Assembly: GCA_005793615.1 (NCBI GenBank)
Contig: SXRI01000201.1
Location: forward strand, 1 to 5,695
Length of the DNA: 5,695 nt
Direction: 5' to 3'
Source: Bdellovibrionales bacterium
GTDB taxonomy: Bacteria; Bdellovibrionota; Bdellovibrionia; Bdellovibrionales; JAMPXM01
In this document: piece after piece, positions 1 through 5,695 of the stretch
Position numbering within the stretch: position 1 is the stretch's first letter
Layout: every line of letters begins with the position of its first letter
The notes under the pieces: model-generated
Seen by the model: the letters and a program-made list of their open reading frames with translations, nothing else
Databases searched by the model: none
Told to the model about the DNA's origin: nothing
Position numbers and translations under genes: made by a program

Positions 1-6
1 ACGACA

Positions 7-9
7 TAG
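7..9 (+). other. in-frame TAG inside the ABC-F coding homology
   Basis: The frame of the ABC-F gene reads T-T-stop-A-T-S-L-E-E-F-L across bases 1-33. In the intact second domain of the same protein, the stretch after NHLD is F-D-T-V-E-A and then L, with 19 residues from that L through SHDR. The first domain likewise has 19 residues from LEEFL through SHDR, so the TAG falls on the third residue after the expected LD. Coding homology therefore lies on the downstream side right up to the stop. Explanations are a nonsense mutation (pseudogene), a base error near the window edge, or a frameshift close by. Only two codons upstream are visible, so these cannot be separated here. Confidence 0.6.
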
Positions 10-1395
10 GCCACGTCTCTCGAAGAGTTTTTACAGTCGACCACGAAGACGTTTCTCTTGATTTCGCACGACCGGGAGTTTTTGCGGCGAACCACGGATC
101 ATATTCTCGAGATCGAATCGGGACAGATGACCAAGTTTCCCGGAAATATCGATGACTACTTCGCCAGTAAAGCGCTTTTACGTGAACAGCTGACCAAGGC
201 TGCTCTCGGCGCGCAGGCCAAGCGGCAAGAGGTTCTCGATTTTGCCGCGCGCTTTGGCGCCAAGGCAACCAAGGCGCGCCAGGTGCAGTCACGTCTTAAA
301 CAGCTTGAGAAGATGGAGGTCATCGAGGTGCAGGCGCTGCCGGTTACGGCCAAGATTCGATTGCCGGAACCGAATCGCACTGGGAAGATCGTGGTCCAGA
401 TCGAAGATTCGAAACTGGGTTACGGTGAAAAGGTGATTCTTCGCGATCTACGTTTGGAACTTAAGCTCGGTGATCACTTGGGCGTGGTCGGTCTGAATGG
501 TGCTGGTAAATCAACTTTGTTGAAAGCGTTGGCGGGCGAGCTGCTACCGCTCAGTGGTGAAGTCAAGTTTGGGCAGGGGGTCGAGGTCTCGTATTTCGCC
601 CAACACGTGGCCGAACGCCTGAATCCCGAGGATACGGTGGTTGAAGCCATAGGTACTTTCGCCAAGGCCGACGTCAAACGTCAGGATATTTTGGATCTCG
701 CCGGATCTTTGCTCTTTAGTGGCGATGACATGCATAAGAAGGTGCGCGTGCTGTCAGGTGGCGAGAAAAGTCGTGTGGCGCTGGGGCAAGTGCTCTTAAA
801 ACGCGCCAGTTGCCTGCTGCTTGACGAACCGACCAACCATCTTGATTTCGATACGGTCGAGGCGCTCACCCAGGCGCTGGCCAGTTATGCTGGAACCGTG
901 GTGACCGTGAGTCATGATCGCGGTTTCGTTAGGCGAATTGCCTCGAAAATTCTCGAGATTCATAACGGTCGGGCTGAGTTCTACCCCGGATCTTATGACG
1001 AATATGTATGGTCCGTTCAAAAGGGTGTGCTTTCAAAGCGCCATTTAACACCCTCGCCAGATGTCGACGAAAGGCGTGATGCCGAAAATCTGGAGCGCGA
1101 AAAGTCCGAGGCGGTGAAGTTCAACTACAAGGATCACAAAAAGCAGCTTGAGCGTGAGATCCGCCTTTTTGAAAAAGAAATGGCGTCGATTGAAAAAGCC
1201 AATGACGAGCGTCGCGCGAAAGTGCTCGGGTTGACTGAACAACTGCTCACGGTCAGTGGTATGCAAGCAACCGACCTTGCGAAAAAACTGGCGGATCTGC
1301 AGGCTGAGGTTGATCAGTCCGAACATCGCTATCTCGAATGCCTTGAGGAGCACGATCGTTTGGCCGGCGAGGTCGCTCGTCTCGACGGCGCCTAA
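10..1395 (+). CDS. ABC-F family ATPase (Uup/YheS-like), 5' part missing or broken
   Basis: This is the 3' portion of a soluble, duplicated ATP-binding cassette protein of the ABC-F class. These proteins have no membrane domain, and characterised members act on ribosomes in translation or antibiotic protection. Numbering from the TTG at 58, the end of the first nucleotide-binding domain is visible (H-loop SHDRE at residues 3-7). It is followed by the charged inter-domain linker (about 35-100, with KQLEKME). The second domain is complete: Walker A GLNGAGKST (145-153), signature LSGGEK (232-237), Walker B LLLDEPTNHLD (253-263) and H-loop SHDR (285-288). A C-terminal coiled-coil rich in Lys and Glu runs from about 340 to 445, as in Uup/YheS-type members. 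Codons 10-57 (ATSLEEFLQS...) also match the family, so TTG 58 is unlikely to be the true start. An in-frame TAG sits at 7-9. The subfamily cannot be fixed without the first domain. The gene ends convergently on the tgpA-like gene. Confidence 0.88.
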   Translation, partial: ATSLEEFLQSTTKTFLLISHDREFLRRTTDHILEIESGQMTKFPGNIDDYFASKALLREQLTKAALGAQAKRQEVLDFAARFGAKATKARQVQSRLKQLEKMEVIEVQALPVTAKIRLPEPNRTGKIVVQIEDSKLGYGEKVILRDLRLELKLGDHLGVVGLNGAGKSTLLKALAGELLPLSGEVKFGQGVEVSYFAQHVAERLNPEDTVVEAIGTFAKADVKRQDILDLAGSLLFSGDDMHKKVRVLSGGEKSRVALGQVLLKRASCLLLDEPTNHLDFDTVEALTQALASYAGTVVTVSHDRGFVRRIASKILEIHNGRAEFYPGSYDEYVWSVQKGVLSKRHLTPSPDVDERRDAENLEREKSEAVKFNYKDHKKQLEREIRLFEKEMASIEKANDERRAKVLGLTEQLLTVSGMQATDLAKKLADLQAEVDQSEHRYLECLEEHDRLAGEVARLDGA

Positions 1396-3497
1396 TCCTT
1401 TAGTGGGCTTGTGTTCTGTGGTGGCAGAGTAAATCCGCGGACGAGTTTGCGCAAAGTTCTATAATCAAGGTGATCACCTTGCGGCGTAGATGTGAAGTCT
1501 TCTCGCGGTCCATAGCGAAGCGAGGCATAGAGCTTGGCGATGCTCTCGATATCTCTGGCCACTGATGGCAAACGGGTCCCGGCGCGATGTGAGAATTCGA
1601 GTGGCCCTTCGTGAAGATGTCGCTCCACGCCGGCTTTGGCAAGTGCCGTACAGAAGCGCTGCCATTCGCGCAAAAGGGGGTCACTCTCCCGTGCGCGTCG
1701 CCCATGGAACCAGATGAAAACCGCGCTCAGAAGCATCATCGCAAAGATAGTCAAGCCGGCGAGCATGACTAGACTTGAGTTGTTGAGGCCGAGTCGCTGT
1801 AGTACCTGCAACTGGTACTCGAGATCGTAGGACAGTAAAAAAGCGTTCCATTTCATTTGCACGGCATCGAATACCAGCTGCAGTTGACGAAGGCTGCCGC
1901 TGAAGCCGCGTTCAATATGTCGACGCAACTCTTCGCTGCTGAGACCAGCGATGGTATTCTCATCAAGAGAGTTGTATTGACCGCCGAGTTCTAGGCGCAT
2001 CGGCGCCACGGCTTCAGTGGGGTCGACTCTCAGCCATCGTCCGCGGTCTTTCTCCTCATCGATCCAGATTTCTGTCCACGCATGGGCGTCCATTTTTTTG
2101 ACTAACCAATAGTTGCCGACGGCATTGTGGGTAGCACCCTGAAACCCGACGACCACGCGAGAGGGTATCCCCGCCAAGCGCATCAAGGTGGCGAAAGCGG
2201 CTGAGTAATGTTCGCAAAACCCGACTTTGCGGGTGAAGAGAAACTCGCTCAGCTGTTCAACTCCCTGGGTGGCGTGCATCGTTCCAGGGCTCTTCGTATA
2301 ACGAAAACCGTTTTTGGAAAACCACGCCATGATGCTCTCAGCAATTGCCTCGGCCTTCGATTGATCGGGCTGAAGATTGACCTCAGTGCGAAATTTCAGC
2401 CCGAGTTCACGCAAGTTTGAATCAAGCTCATTCGGGAGTTGGCTATAAACCTGTCGATCGGTCGAATTGAGGATTTGTCGAGGAGTGTTGAGTACGGAGC
2501 GAACCGAGTACGAAGCTCTCGACTGTGAAGCCCCGTTGAATTCATAGATAAAGCCGGGTTGACGCTTGACCACGTGAAGGAGATCTTGCTCACCTGAGGC
2601 GAGTGCCACGGGAATGTCGAGCGCGAAAAGCCAACGCTGATAGCCAGGCTCGAGCCAGACCGTGGTGCGTACGAACTTTGCGTTCTTGGGTTGCTCATAG
2701 GCATCGGCGTGAAGAATCTGGCTTGAACGCGTCCACTTAAGGCCGTTGCCGTGACTGAGAATGGCGCCTCGCCAGTAGAGCGCATCGGGCGAAAGTCCAA
2801 CCGTGCCGCCATTTTCATCTATGTCATCAAAGGTCACACGATAGGCGATCTCTTCATTGTCGACGAGATTGCCGATCGAGCCCGGATCAAGGTCCTCGGA
2901 AAATCCTGAACTCGCCTGAGCGGGCTTGGTGTAACCGAGGCTGTTGGAAAAGCGTGGGAAGACGAAGAAAAGCACGGCCCAAACCGGCAAACTCAACGCC
3001 AACATTTTTAACGAAGGAGCGATCGCGGTCGGAGTCTTGCGCTCGCGGCGATGAATTTGCGCCATTAGGATGGTGATGAGTCCGGCATCAAAGACCATGA
3101 ACGCCGTCGCCGCCAACGACTGCGTGTCGAGTAGGTAAGCCATAAGAAGAAAGTAGCAAGTGAAAACCACCAGCATGGCATCGCGGTAGCGATTGGTTTC
3201 TAGCAACTTTAGGCTAGTGGCGACGACGAGTAGTGCTCCGGCCGCTTCTTGTCCGAGCAAGGTGTGGTAGTTTGCAAATATACCCAAGGCCCCAAGAATA
3301 CTCAGTACAGAGGCGATCCATCTTTTCGGCAGCTGAAGCCCTCGTGTCAGATAGAAAAACTTCCATGCGATACAGATCATAGAGCTAACCGCCACCCAAG
3401 CGGGTACGATACTCACGTGGGTAACGAGATTTAGGGCGAAAATCCCGACCAGCATCAATTGCAGTCGTTTATCCCAGGGCTTATCGACCAGGAGCAC
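1392..3497 (-). CDS. tgpA: TgpA-like membrane transglutaminase (DUF3488 - transglutaminase core - DUF4129)
   Basis: This is an inner-membrane protein with a papain-like transglutaminase domain expected on the periplasmic side. Numbered from the GTG at 3497 (701 residues), about seven hydrophobic segments occupy 12-180 and match the TgpA N-terminal domain, including the conserved E-x-x-x-x-RDA stretch near 100-107. A soluble region follows with the family motif YWRGAILSHGNGLKW (about 241-255). The catalytic triad is complete: Cys428 in GFCEHYS, His472 in DAHAWTE and Asp492 in RVDPTE. A single C-terminal helix (about 575-597) leads to a cytoplasmic DUF4129-like tail (LREWQRF ... LYASLRYGP). Length is typical of the family. 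I prefer GTG 3497 because AAGGGAG lies 5 nt upstream, while ATG 3512 has no Shine-Dalgarno; ATG would add five residues. The gene overlaps the upstream DUF58 gene, implying coupled translation. TgpA was described as essential in Pseudomonas aeruginosa, with its substrate unresolved. The symbol is by family resemblance. Confidence 0.92.
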   Translation of the reverse strand: MLLVDKPWDKRLQLMLVGIFALNLVTHVSIVPAWVAVSSMICIAWKFFYLTRGLQLPKRWIASVLSILGALGIFANYHTLLGQEAAGALLVVATSLKLLETNRYRDAMLVVFTCYFLLMAYLLDTQSLAATAFMVFDAGLITILMAQIHRRERKTPTAIAPSLKMLALSLPVWAVLFFVFPRFSNSLGYTKPAQASSGFSEDLDPGSIGNLVDNEEIAYRVTFDDIDENGGTVGLSPDALYWRGAILSHGNGLKWTRSSQILHADAYEQPKNAKFVRTTVWLEPGYQRWLFALDIPVALASGEQDLLHVVKRQPGFIYEFNGASQSRASYSVRSVLNTPRQILNSTDRQVYSQLPNELDSNLRELGLKFRTEVNLQPDQSKAEAIAESIMAWFSKNGFRYTKSPGTMHATQGVEQLSEFLFTRKVGFCEHYSAAFATLMRLAGIPSRVVVGFQGATHNAVGNYWLVKKMDAHAWTEIWIDEEKDRGRWLRVDPTEAVAPMRLELGGQYNSLDENTIAGLSSEELRRHIERGFSGSLRQLQLVFDAVQMKWNAFLLSYDLEYQLQVLQRLGLNNSSLVMLAGLTIFAMMLLSAVFIWFHGRRARESDPLLREWQRFCTALAKAGVERHLHEGPLEFSHRAGTRLPSVARDIESIAKLYASLRYGPREDFTSTPQGDHLDYRTLRKLVRGFTLPPQNTSPLKD

Positions 3498-4407
3498 GCG
3501 TACTCCCTTCATCGAAGTCGGCGAGCGCCTCTAGACAGCGAGTCACGTGCTGAAGGTCACTGCCGGCGGGAATCGTTGTCTGCGGCAGGCGTAAGGCGAA
3601 AGAGGCCTTGCGCGCCCGTGCTTCTTCGATCCACTTTGCCAGTTGTGAAAGACGTTCTTCGGTTGGCAAACCGTCAAGGTCCTGCCAATCAAAGATACTC
3701 ACTTGCGGAGTCGCACCGTCATTGAATTCTTTGACCAGTTTGGGCCTGCCGCGTGCGACCGCCTTCCAGTCGATATGGTGTTGTGAATCGCCGTTCTGGT
3801 AGCGCCGGTGTTGATGAAAATCATCGCCACCAATTAGAGAGGTGCGCAGTGACTGCTCATTCATTGAATGAAAGGGAGGGGTGCGAGTGCCCTTGGGCTC
3901 AGGGTACACACAATAGGTTGAGGATGCATTTAGCCACATCCAAGCTTCGAATAGACCAAGGGGAAAAATACTGGAGACACGGACCGAATGCAGCTGATGG
4001 CGGCCGCGTTTTACCGCCGGGTAAGCGGCGCGGAGTCGGAGAGTGCCTAACTCAGCAAGTGTTGACGGACTTTCGTAAACACTCACCGGTTTCATTTTCC
4101 GCAAGCGACTCTCAAGGTTGAAACGCGGGACTTTGGCATTGTTGGCGATCACGGTGGTGGCTAGAAATTCCCGTCCTGAAAATCCGCCCTCGCAATTCAG
4201 CGAAACGACCGAGATGTTTTTAAGGTTGTTATTGGTCTGGATCATAGCCACAAAAACGAGACTCAGCATGAAAAATGCGAGCATGTTAACCAGGTTGTTT
4301 TGGTAGGCCGAGCCAATCAAGATCATGGCCAAGGCGCCCGTTAAATAAAGAGCTCCAAAACCCGTCGGTAAGATGAAGATGCGGGGTTTTCGGTAGTCCT
4401 TTGCCAT
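3481..4407 (-). CDS. DUF58 domain membrane protein (TgpA-associated type)
   Basis: This 308-residue protein has two hydrophobic segments near the N terminus (about 14-33 and 36-57), so it is probably anchored in the inner membrane with the rest soluble. The diagnostic DUF58 block is clear at 194-228: GDDFHQHRRYQNGD, then IDWKAVARG and LVKEF. The C-terminal third (FDWQDLDGLPTEERLSQL, 239-256, then LRLP and CLEALADF) matches the short variant usually encoded next to TgpA. In that variant the von Willebrand-type metal site (D-x-S-x-S) found in longer DUF58 proteins is not preserved. ATG 4407 is supported by a GAGG site 6 nt upstream that overlaps the moxR stop codon. The gene begins 8 bp after moxR and its end overlaps tgpA. 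The biochemical role is unknown; genomic context suggests a partner of MoxR and the transglutaminase. Confidence 0.93.
   Translation of the reverse strand: MAKDYRKPRIFILPTGFGALYLTGALAMILIGSAYQNNLVNMLAFFMLSLVFVAMIQTNNNLKNISVVSLNCEGGFSGREFLATTVIANNAKVPRFNLESRLRKMKPVSVYESPSTLAELGTLRLRAAYPAVKRGRHQLHSVRVSSIFPLGLFEAWMWLNASSTYCVYPEPKGTRTPPFHSMNEQSLRTSLIGGDDFHQHRRYQNGDSQHHIDWKAVARGRPKLVKEFNDGATPQVSIFDWQDLDGLPTEERLSQLAKWIEEARARKASFALRLPQTTIPAGSDLQHVTRCLEALADFDEGSTRAPGR
3503..3509 (-). promoter_or_regulatory. Shine-Dalgarno favouring GTG start of tgpA-like gene
   Basis: On the minus strand AAGGGAG precedes GTG (3497-3495) by 5 nt. It lies inside the 3' end of the DUF58 gene. The competing ATG at 3512-3510 is preceded by GCCGACTTCG, which has no purine-rich site. 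This decides the start in favour of GTG, with moderate confidence. Confidence 0.6.
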
Positions 4408-4412
4408 GAGTT

Positions 4413-4418
4413 ACCTCA
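4413..4418 (-). promoter_or_regulatory. Shine-Dalgarno of DUF58 gene overlapping moxR stop
   Basis: Minus-strand TGAGGT combines the moxR stop codon TGA (4418-4416) with the GAGG ribosome-binding core, placed 6 nt before ATG 4407. A ribosome finishing moxR would sit on the DUF58 initiation site, so the two are probably translationally coupled. Confidence 0.7.
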
Positions 4419-5372
4419 GTCAACGCGTACAGCGGCGATCACGTCTTCGGCCATGCGAGTTCCGGTATCGCCAGTGATGTCGTCTGTCGGATTGAGGCGA
4501 TGACTCATGACTGCGACCGCGACGGCTTGAACATCCTCCGGAAGAATCATGGTCCGCTTCTGCAGGAAGGCCCAGGCGCGCGCAGCTTTGATCAGGCCAA
4601 GGGCGCCGCGCGGAGAGAGACCGAGTGTTAAACTGCGGGAGGAACGTTCGCGGGTTTGCGCGACGACATTTTGAATATAGGCCACGATGTTCTCGGAAGC
4701 ATGAATCGTATTAGTGGCATTGCGCATTTCGAGAATATCGCCCGGATTCGCGATCGGTTTGAGATTATCGAGGATATCGAGTCGATTTTCACCGAGAAGA
4801 AGCTTGCGCTCGGCCTCGCGGCTCGGATACCCCATTGCGATTCGCATGAGAAAACGATCCAGCTGTGATTCAGGTAGTGGAAAGGTGCCAATTTGCTGGC
4901 GTGGATTTTGAGTCGCGACCATGAAAAATGGTTCGGGAAGATCGTGAGTTACGCCGTCGACCGTCACATGCTTTTCTTCCATGGCCTGGAGACAGGCGCT
5001 TTGTGTTTTTGGCGTGGCGCGATTGAGTTCGTCGGCGAGGACCAGTTGCGCGAAGATCGGTCCGCGATGAAACACAAAGTTCTTTCGTTCGGGATCATAT
5101 ATAGAACTCCCGAGAATGTCCGCGGGCAAAAGATCGTTGGTGAACTGAATACGTGAAGTCTTGAGATTGAGGAGCCTGGCCAATGCTTTGACGAGCGTAG
5201 TTTTGCCGACACCGGGAATGTCTTCGATGAGCAGGTGGCCGCCGGCGATCAAACAGGCCAGCGCAAGATCGACCTCGTGGCCTTTGTCGAGAATCACTTT
5301 GGAGACTTCCGAGCGAATCGCATCAAGGCGTTGGAACATCTGCTGATTTGGTTGCGAAGTAACTGCCGACAT
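4416..5372 (-). CDS. moxR: MoxR family AAA+ ATPase
   Basis: This is a cytoplasmic AAA+ ATPase of the MoxR/RavA clade. Members are thought to act as chaperone-like machines that help mature or insert cofactors into partner proteins, usually encoded next to DUF58 or von Willebrand-domain genes. The 318 residues are a normal full length. Walker A is GVGKTT at 54-59; Walker B is LVLADE at 110-115 followed by LNRATPKTQSA; sensor 1 is ATQNP (Asn156). The LPESQLDRF block (166-174) carries the conserved arginine, and sensor 2 is LSPRG (252-256, Arg255). A helical lid domain follows to the end. All catalytic motifs look intact. The ATG at 5372 lacks a clear Shine-Dalgarno, and an out-of-frame ATG lies 4 nt upstream. 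It is the first gene of a tight three-gene unit with DUF58 and the tgpA-like gene. The symbol names the family, not a proven function. Confidence 0.95.
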   Translation of the reverse strand: MSAVTSQPNQQMFQRLDAIRSEVSKVILDKGHEVDLALACLIAGGHLLIEDIPGVGKTTLVKALARLLNLKTSRIQFTNDLLPADILGSSIYDPERKNFVFHRGPIFAQLVLADELNRATPKTQSACLQAMEEKHVTVDGVTHDLPEPFFMVATQNPRQQIGTFPLPESQLDRFLMRIAMGYPSREAERKLLLGENRLDILDNLKPIANPGDILEMRNATNTIHASENIVAYIQNVVAQTRERSSRSLTLGLSPRGALGLIKAARAWAFLQKRTMILPEDVQAVAVAVMSHRLNPTDDITGDTGTRMAEDVIAAVRVD

Positions 5373-5450
5373 ACATTTTGTTATCGGTATTTAGCGTTAA
5401 GAATTAAGCCCGGTCCCAAAACCCGGTACCAAAACCCGGTATCAGAGACG
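5373..5450. other. intergenic gap between M20 peptidase and moxR
   Basis: This 78-base gap is the only real intergenic space in the window. Any promoter for the moxR operon close to the gene would have to be here or inside the 3' end of the peptidase gene. The half near moxR is AT-rich; the half near the peptidase stop carries a 13-bp tandem repeat. I found no convincing -35/-10 pair and no hairpin followed by a T-run. Confidence 0.6.
5409..5443. repeat. 13-bp direct tandem repeat, about 2.7 units
   Basis: On the + strand three successive units read cccggtcccaaaa (5409-5421), cccggtaccaaaa (5422-5434) and the partial cccggtatc (5435-5443). They vary only at positions 7 and 8 of the unit. The middle unit contains the 6-bp palindrome ggtacc. 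The units are direct repeats, so they do not form one strong hairpin. The block lies 8 bp after the M20 peptidase stop and about 36 bp before the moxR start. It could be a copy of a dispersed intergenic repeat or a protein-binding site; its function is not visible. Confidence 0.85.
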
Positions 5451-5695
5451 CTAGATCTTGGTCGCAGCCAGAATTTTCGGCGATTCGCAGAGAAGACTGG
5501 CGAGCACACGGGCGCGGCTGTTCAGTGTGCTCAAGACGATGAACTCGTCGGCCTGATGCATTTTACCGCCCACAGGACCTAGACCATCGATGACGACGAT
5601 TTCGGCTCGTGACATGTAGTTAACGTCACCGGCCCCACCGGCCTTTTCGGATGTGACTACCTTGTCTTCAATTCTCTGAATACAGTTCAAGAGAA
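5451..5695 (-). CDS. M20 family metallopeptidase (carboxypeptidase G2-like), C-terminal fragment
   Basis: The final ~81 codons of a gene run in from the right edge; the frame is open to the window end and the true start lies outside. The TTG at 5690 is an internal Leu, not a start. The visible protein matches the end of M20 zinc peptidases of the glutamate carboxypeptidase / CPG2 type. It has a GGAGDVN substrate-binding segment, then the IDGLGPVGGKMHQADEF block containing the family's conserved C-terminal metal-ligand His (codon 5558-5556). A helical end with Arg and Leu residues closes it (LNSRARVLASLL). These enzymes remove C-terminal residues or acyl groups using two zinc ions. Substrate and localisation (an N-terminal signal would be off the window) cannot be judged. 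The gene is on the same strand as moxR but 78 bp upstream, so co-transcription is possible and functionally unexplained. Confidence 0.85.
   Translation of the reverse strand, partial: LLNCIQRIEDKVVTSEKAGGAGDVNYMSRAEIVVIDGLGPVGGKMHQADEFIVLSTLNSRARVLASLLCESPKILAATKI

Noticed and set aside
58..60. TTG at 58 as the true start of the ABC-F protein
   Set aside because: Codons 10-57 already match the conserved segment between Walker B and the H-loop, so the gene continues upstream; a start here would remove most of the first ATPase domain.
1045..1353. 102-codon open frame on the minus strand opposite the ABC-F C-terminal region
   Set aside because: It lies opposite a well-conserved coiled-coil coding region and its translation resembles no family I recognise; best explained as a shadow frame.
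2396..2818. 140-codon minus-strand open frame within the tgpA-like gene
   Set aside because: It overlaps the convincing transglutaminase frame on the same strand, and its composition looks like an out-of-frame translation.
3753..4121. 122-codon plus-strand open frame opposite the DUF58 gene
   Set aside because: The DUF58 motifs on the other strand are unambiguous and this frame shows no domain, ribosome-binding site or conserved pattern.
5373..5408. sigma70-type promoter for moxR (GATAAC as -10, CTTAAT as -35)
   Set aside because: The -10 matches four of six positions but the -35 only two of six, and the start would fall almost on the ATG; not strong enough to annotate.
5409..5443. intrinsic terminator of the M20 peptidase gene
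   Set aside because: The repeats are direct, only short CCGG-type pairings are possible, and no T-run follows a stable stem.

Overview
This window is a stretch of ordinary-looking chromosomal DNA, roughly 50-55% GC by eye and densely packed with genes. It suggests a Gram-negative bacterium, probably in the broad proteobacterial group (a Bdellovibrio-like or other deltaproteobacterial lineage is possible, but I cannot prove it). The main reasons are the gene set MoxR ATPase / DUF58 protein / TgpA-type membrane transglutaminase and the short DUF58 variant that normally accompanies TgpA in proteobacteria.

Layout: the left quarter (1-1395, + strand) is the 3' two thirds of an ABC-F ATPase gene. 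Its first nucleotide-binding domain is cut off by the window edge, and an in-frame TAG at 7-9 interrupts the reading frame exactly where the homology should continue. The rest is on the minus strand. Reading 5' to 3' on that strand, it starts with the last ~81 codons of an M20-family zinc peptidase (ends at 5451). A 78-base gap follows, carrying a 13-bp tandem repeat. Then come moxR (5372-4416), a DUF58 gene (4407-3481) and tgpA-like (from 3497 or 3512 down to 1392). The last three genes are separated by 8 bp and by a 17-32 bp overlap, so they form a translationally coupled operon. The tgpA-like gene and the ABC-F gene converge with their stop codons sharing the bases at 1392-1395, leaving no room for a conventional terminator.

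How the genes fit together: MoxR is a cytoplasmic AAA+ chaperone-like ATPase. DUF58 is a small membrane-anchored protein routinely encoded next to MoxR. The TgpA-like protein has an N-terminal membrane domain, a Cys-His-Asp transglutaminase domain expected in the periplasm, a C-terminal membrane helix and a cytoplasmic DUF4129 tail. The inference is that MoxR and DUF58 help mature or regulate the membrane transglutaminase; the physiological substrate is not known from the sequence. The flanking M20 peptidase and ABC-F genes have no evident functional link to it.

I see no CRISPR, tRNA, rRNA, insertion sequence or phage gene, and no clearly new system. The points most worth a second look are the amber codon in the ABC-F gene, the interlocked convergent stops and the 13-bp tandem repeat ahead of moxR.
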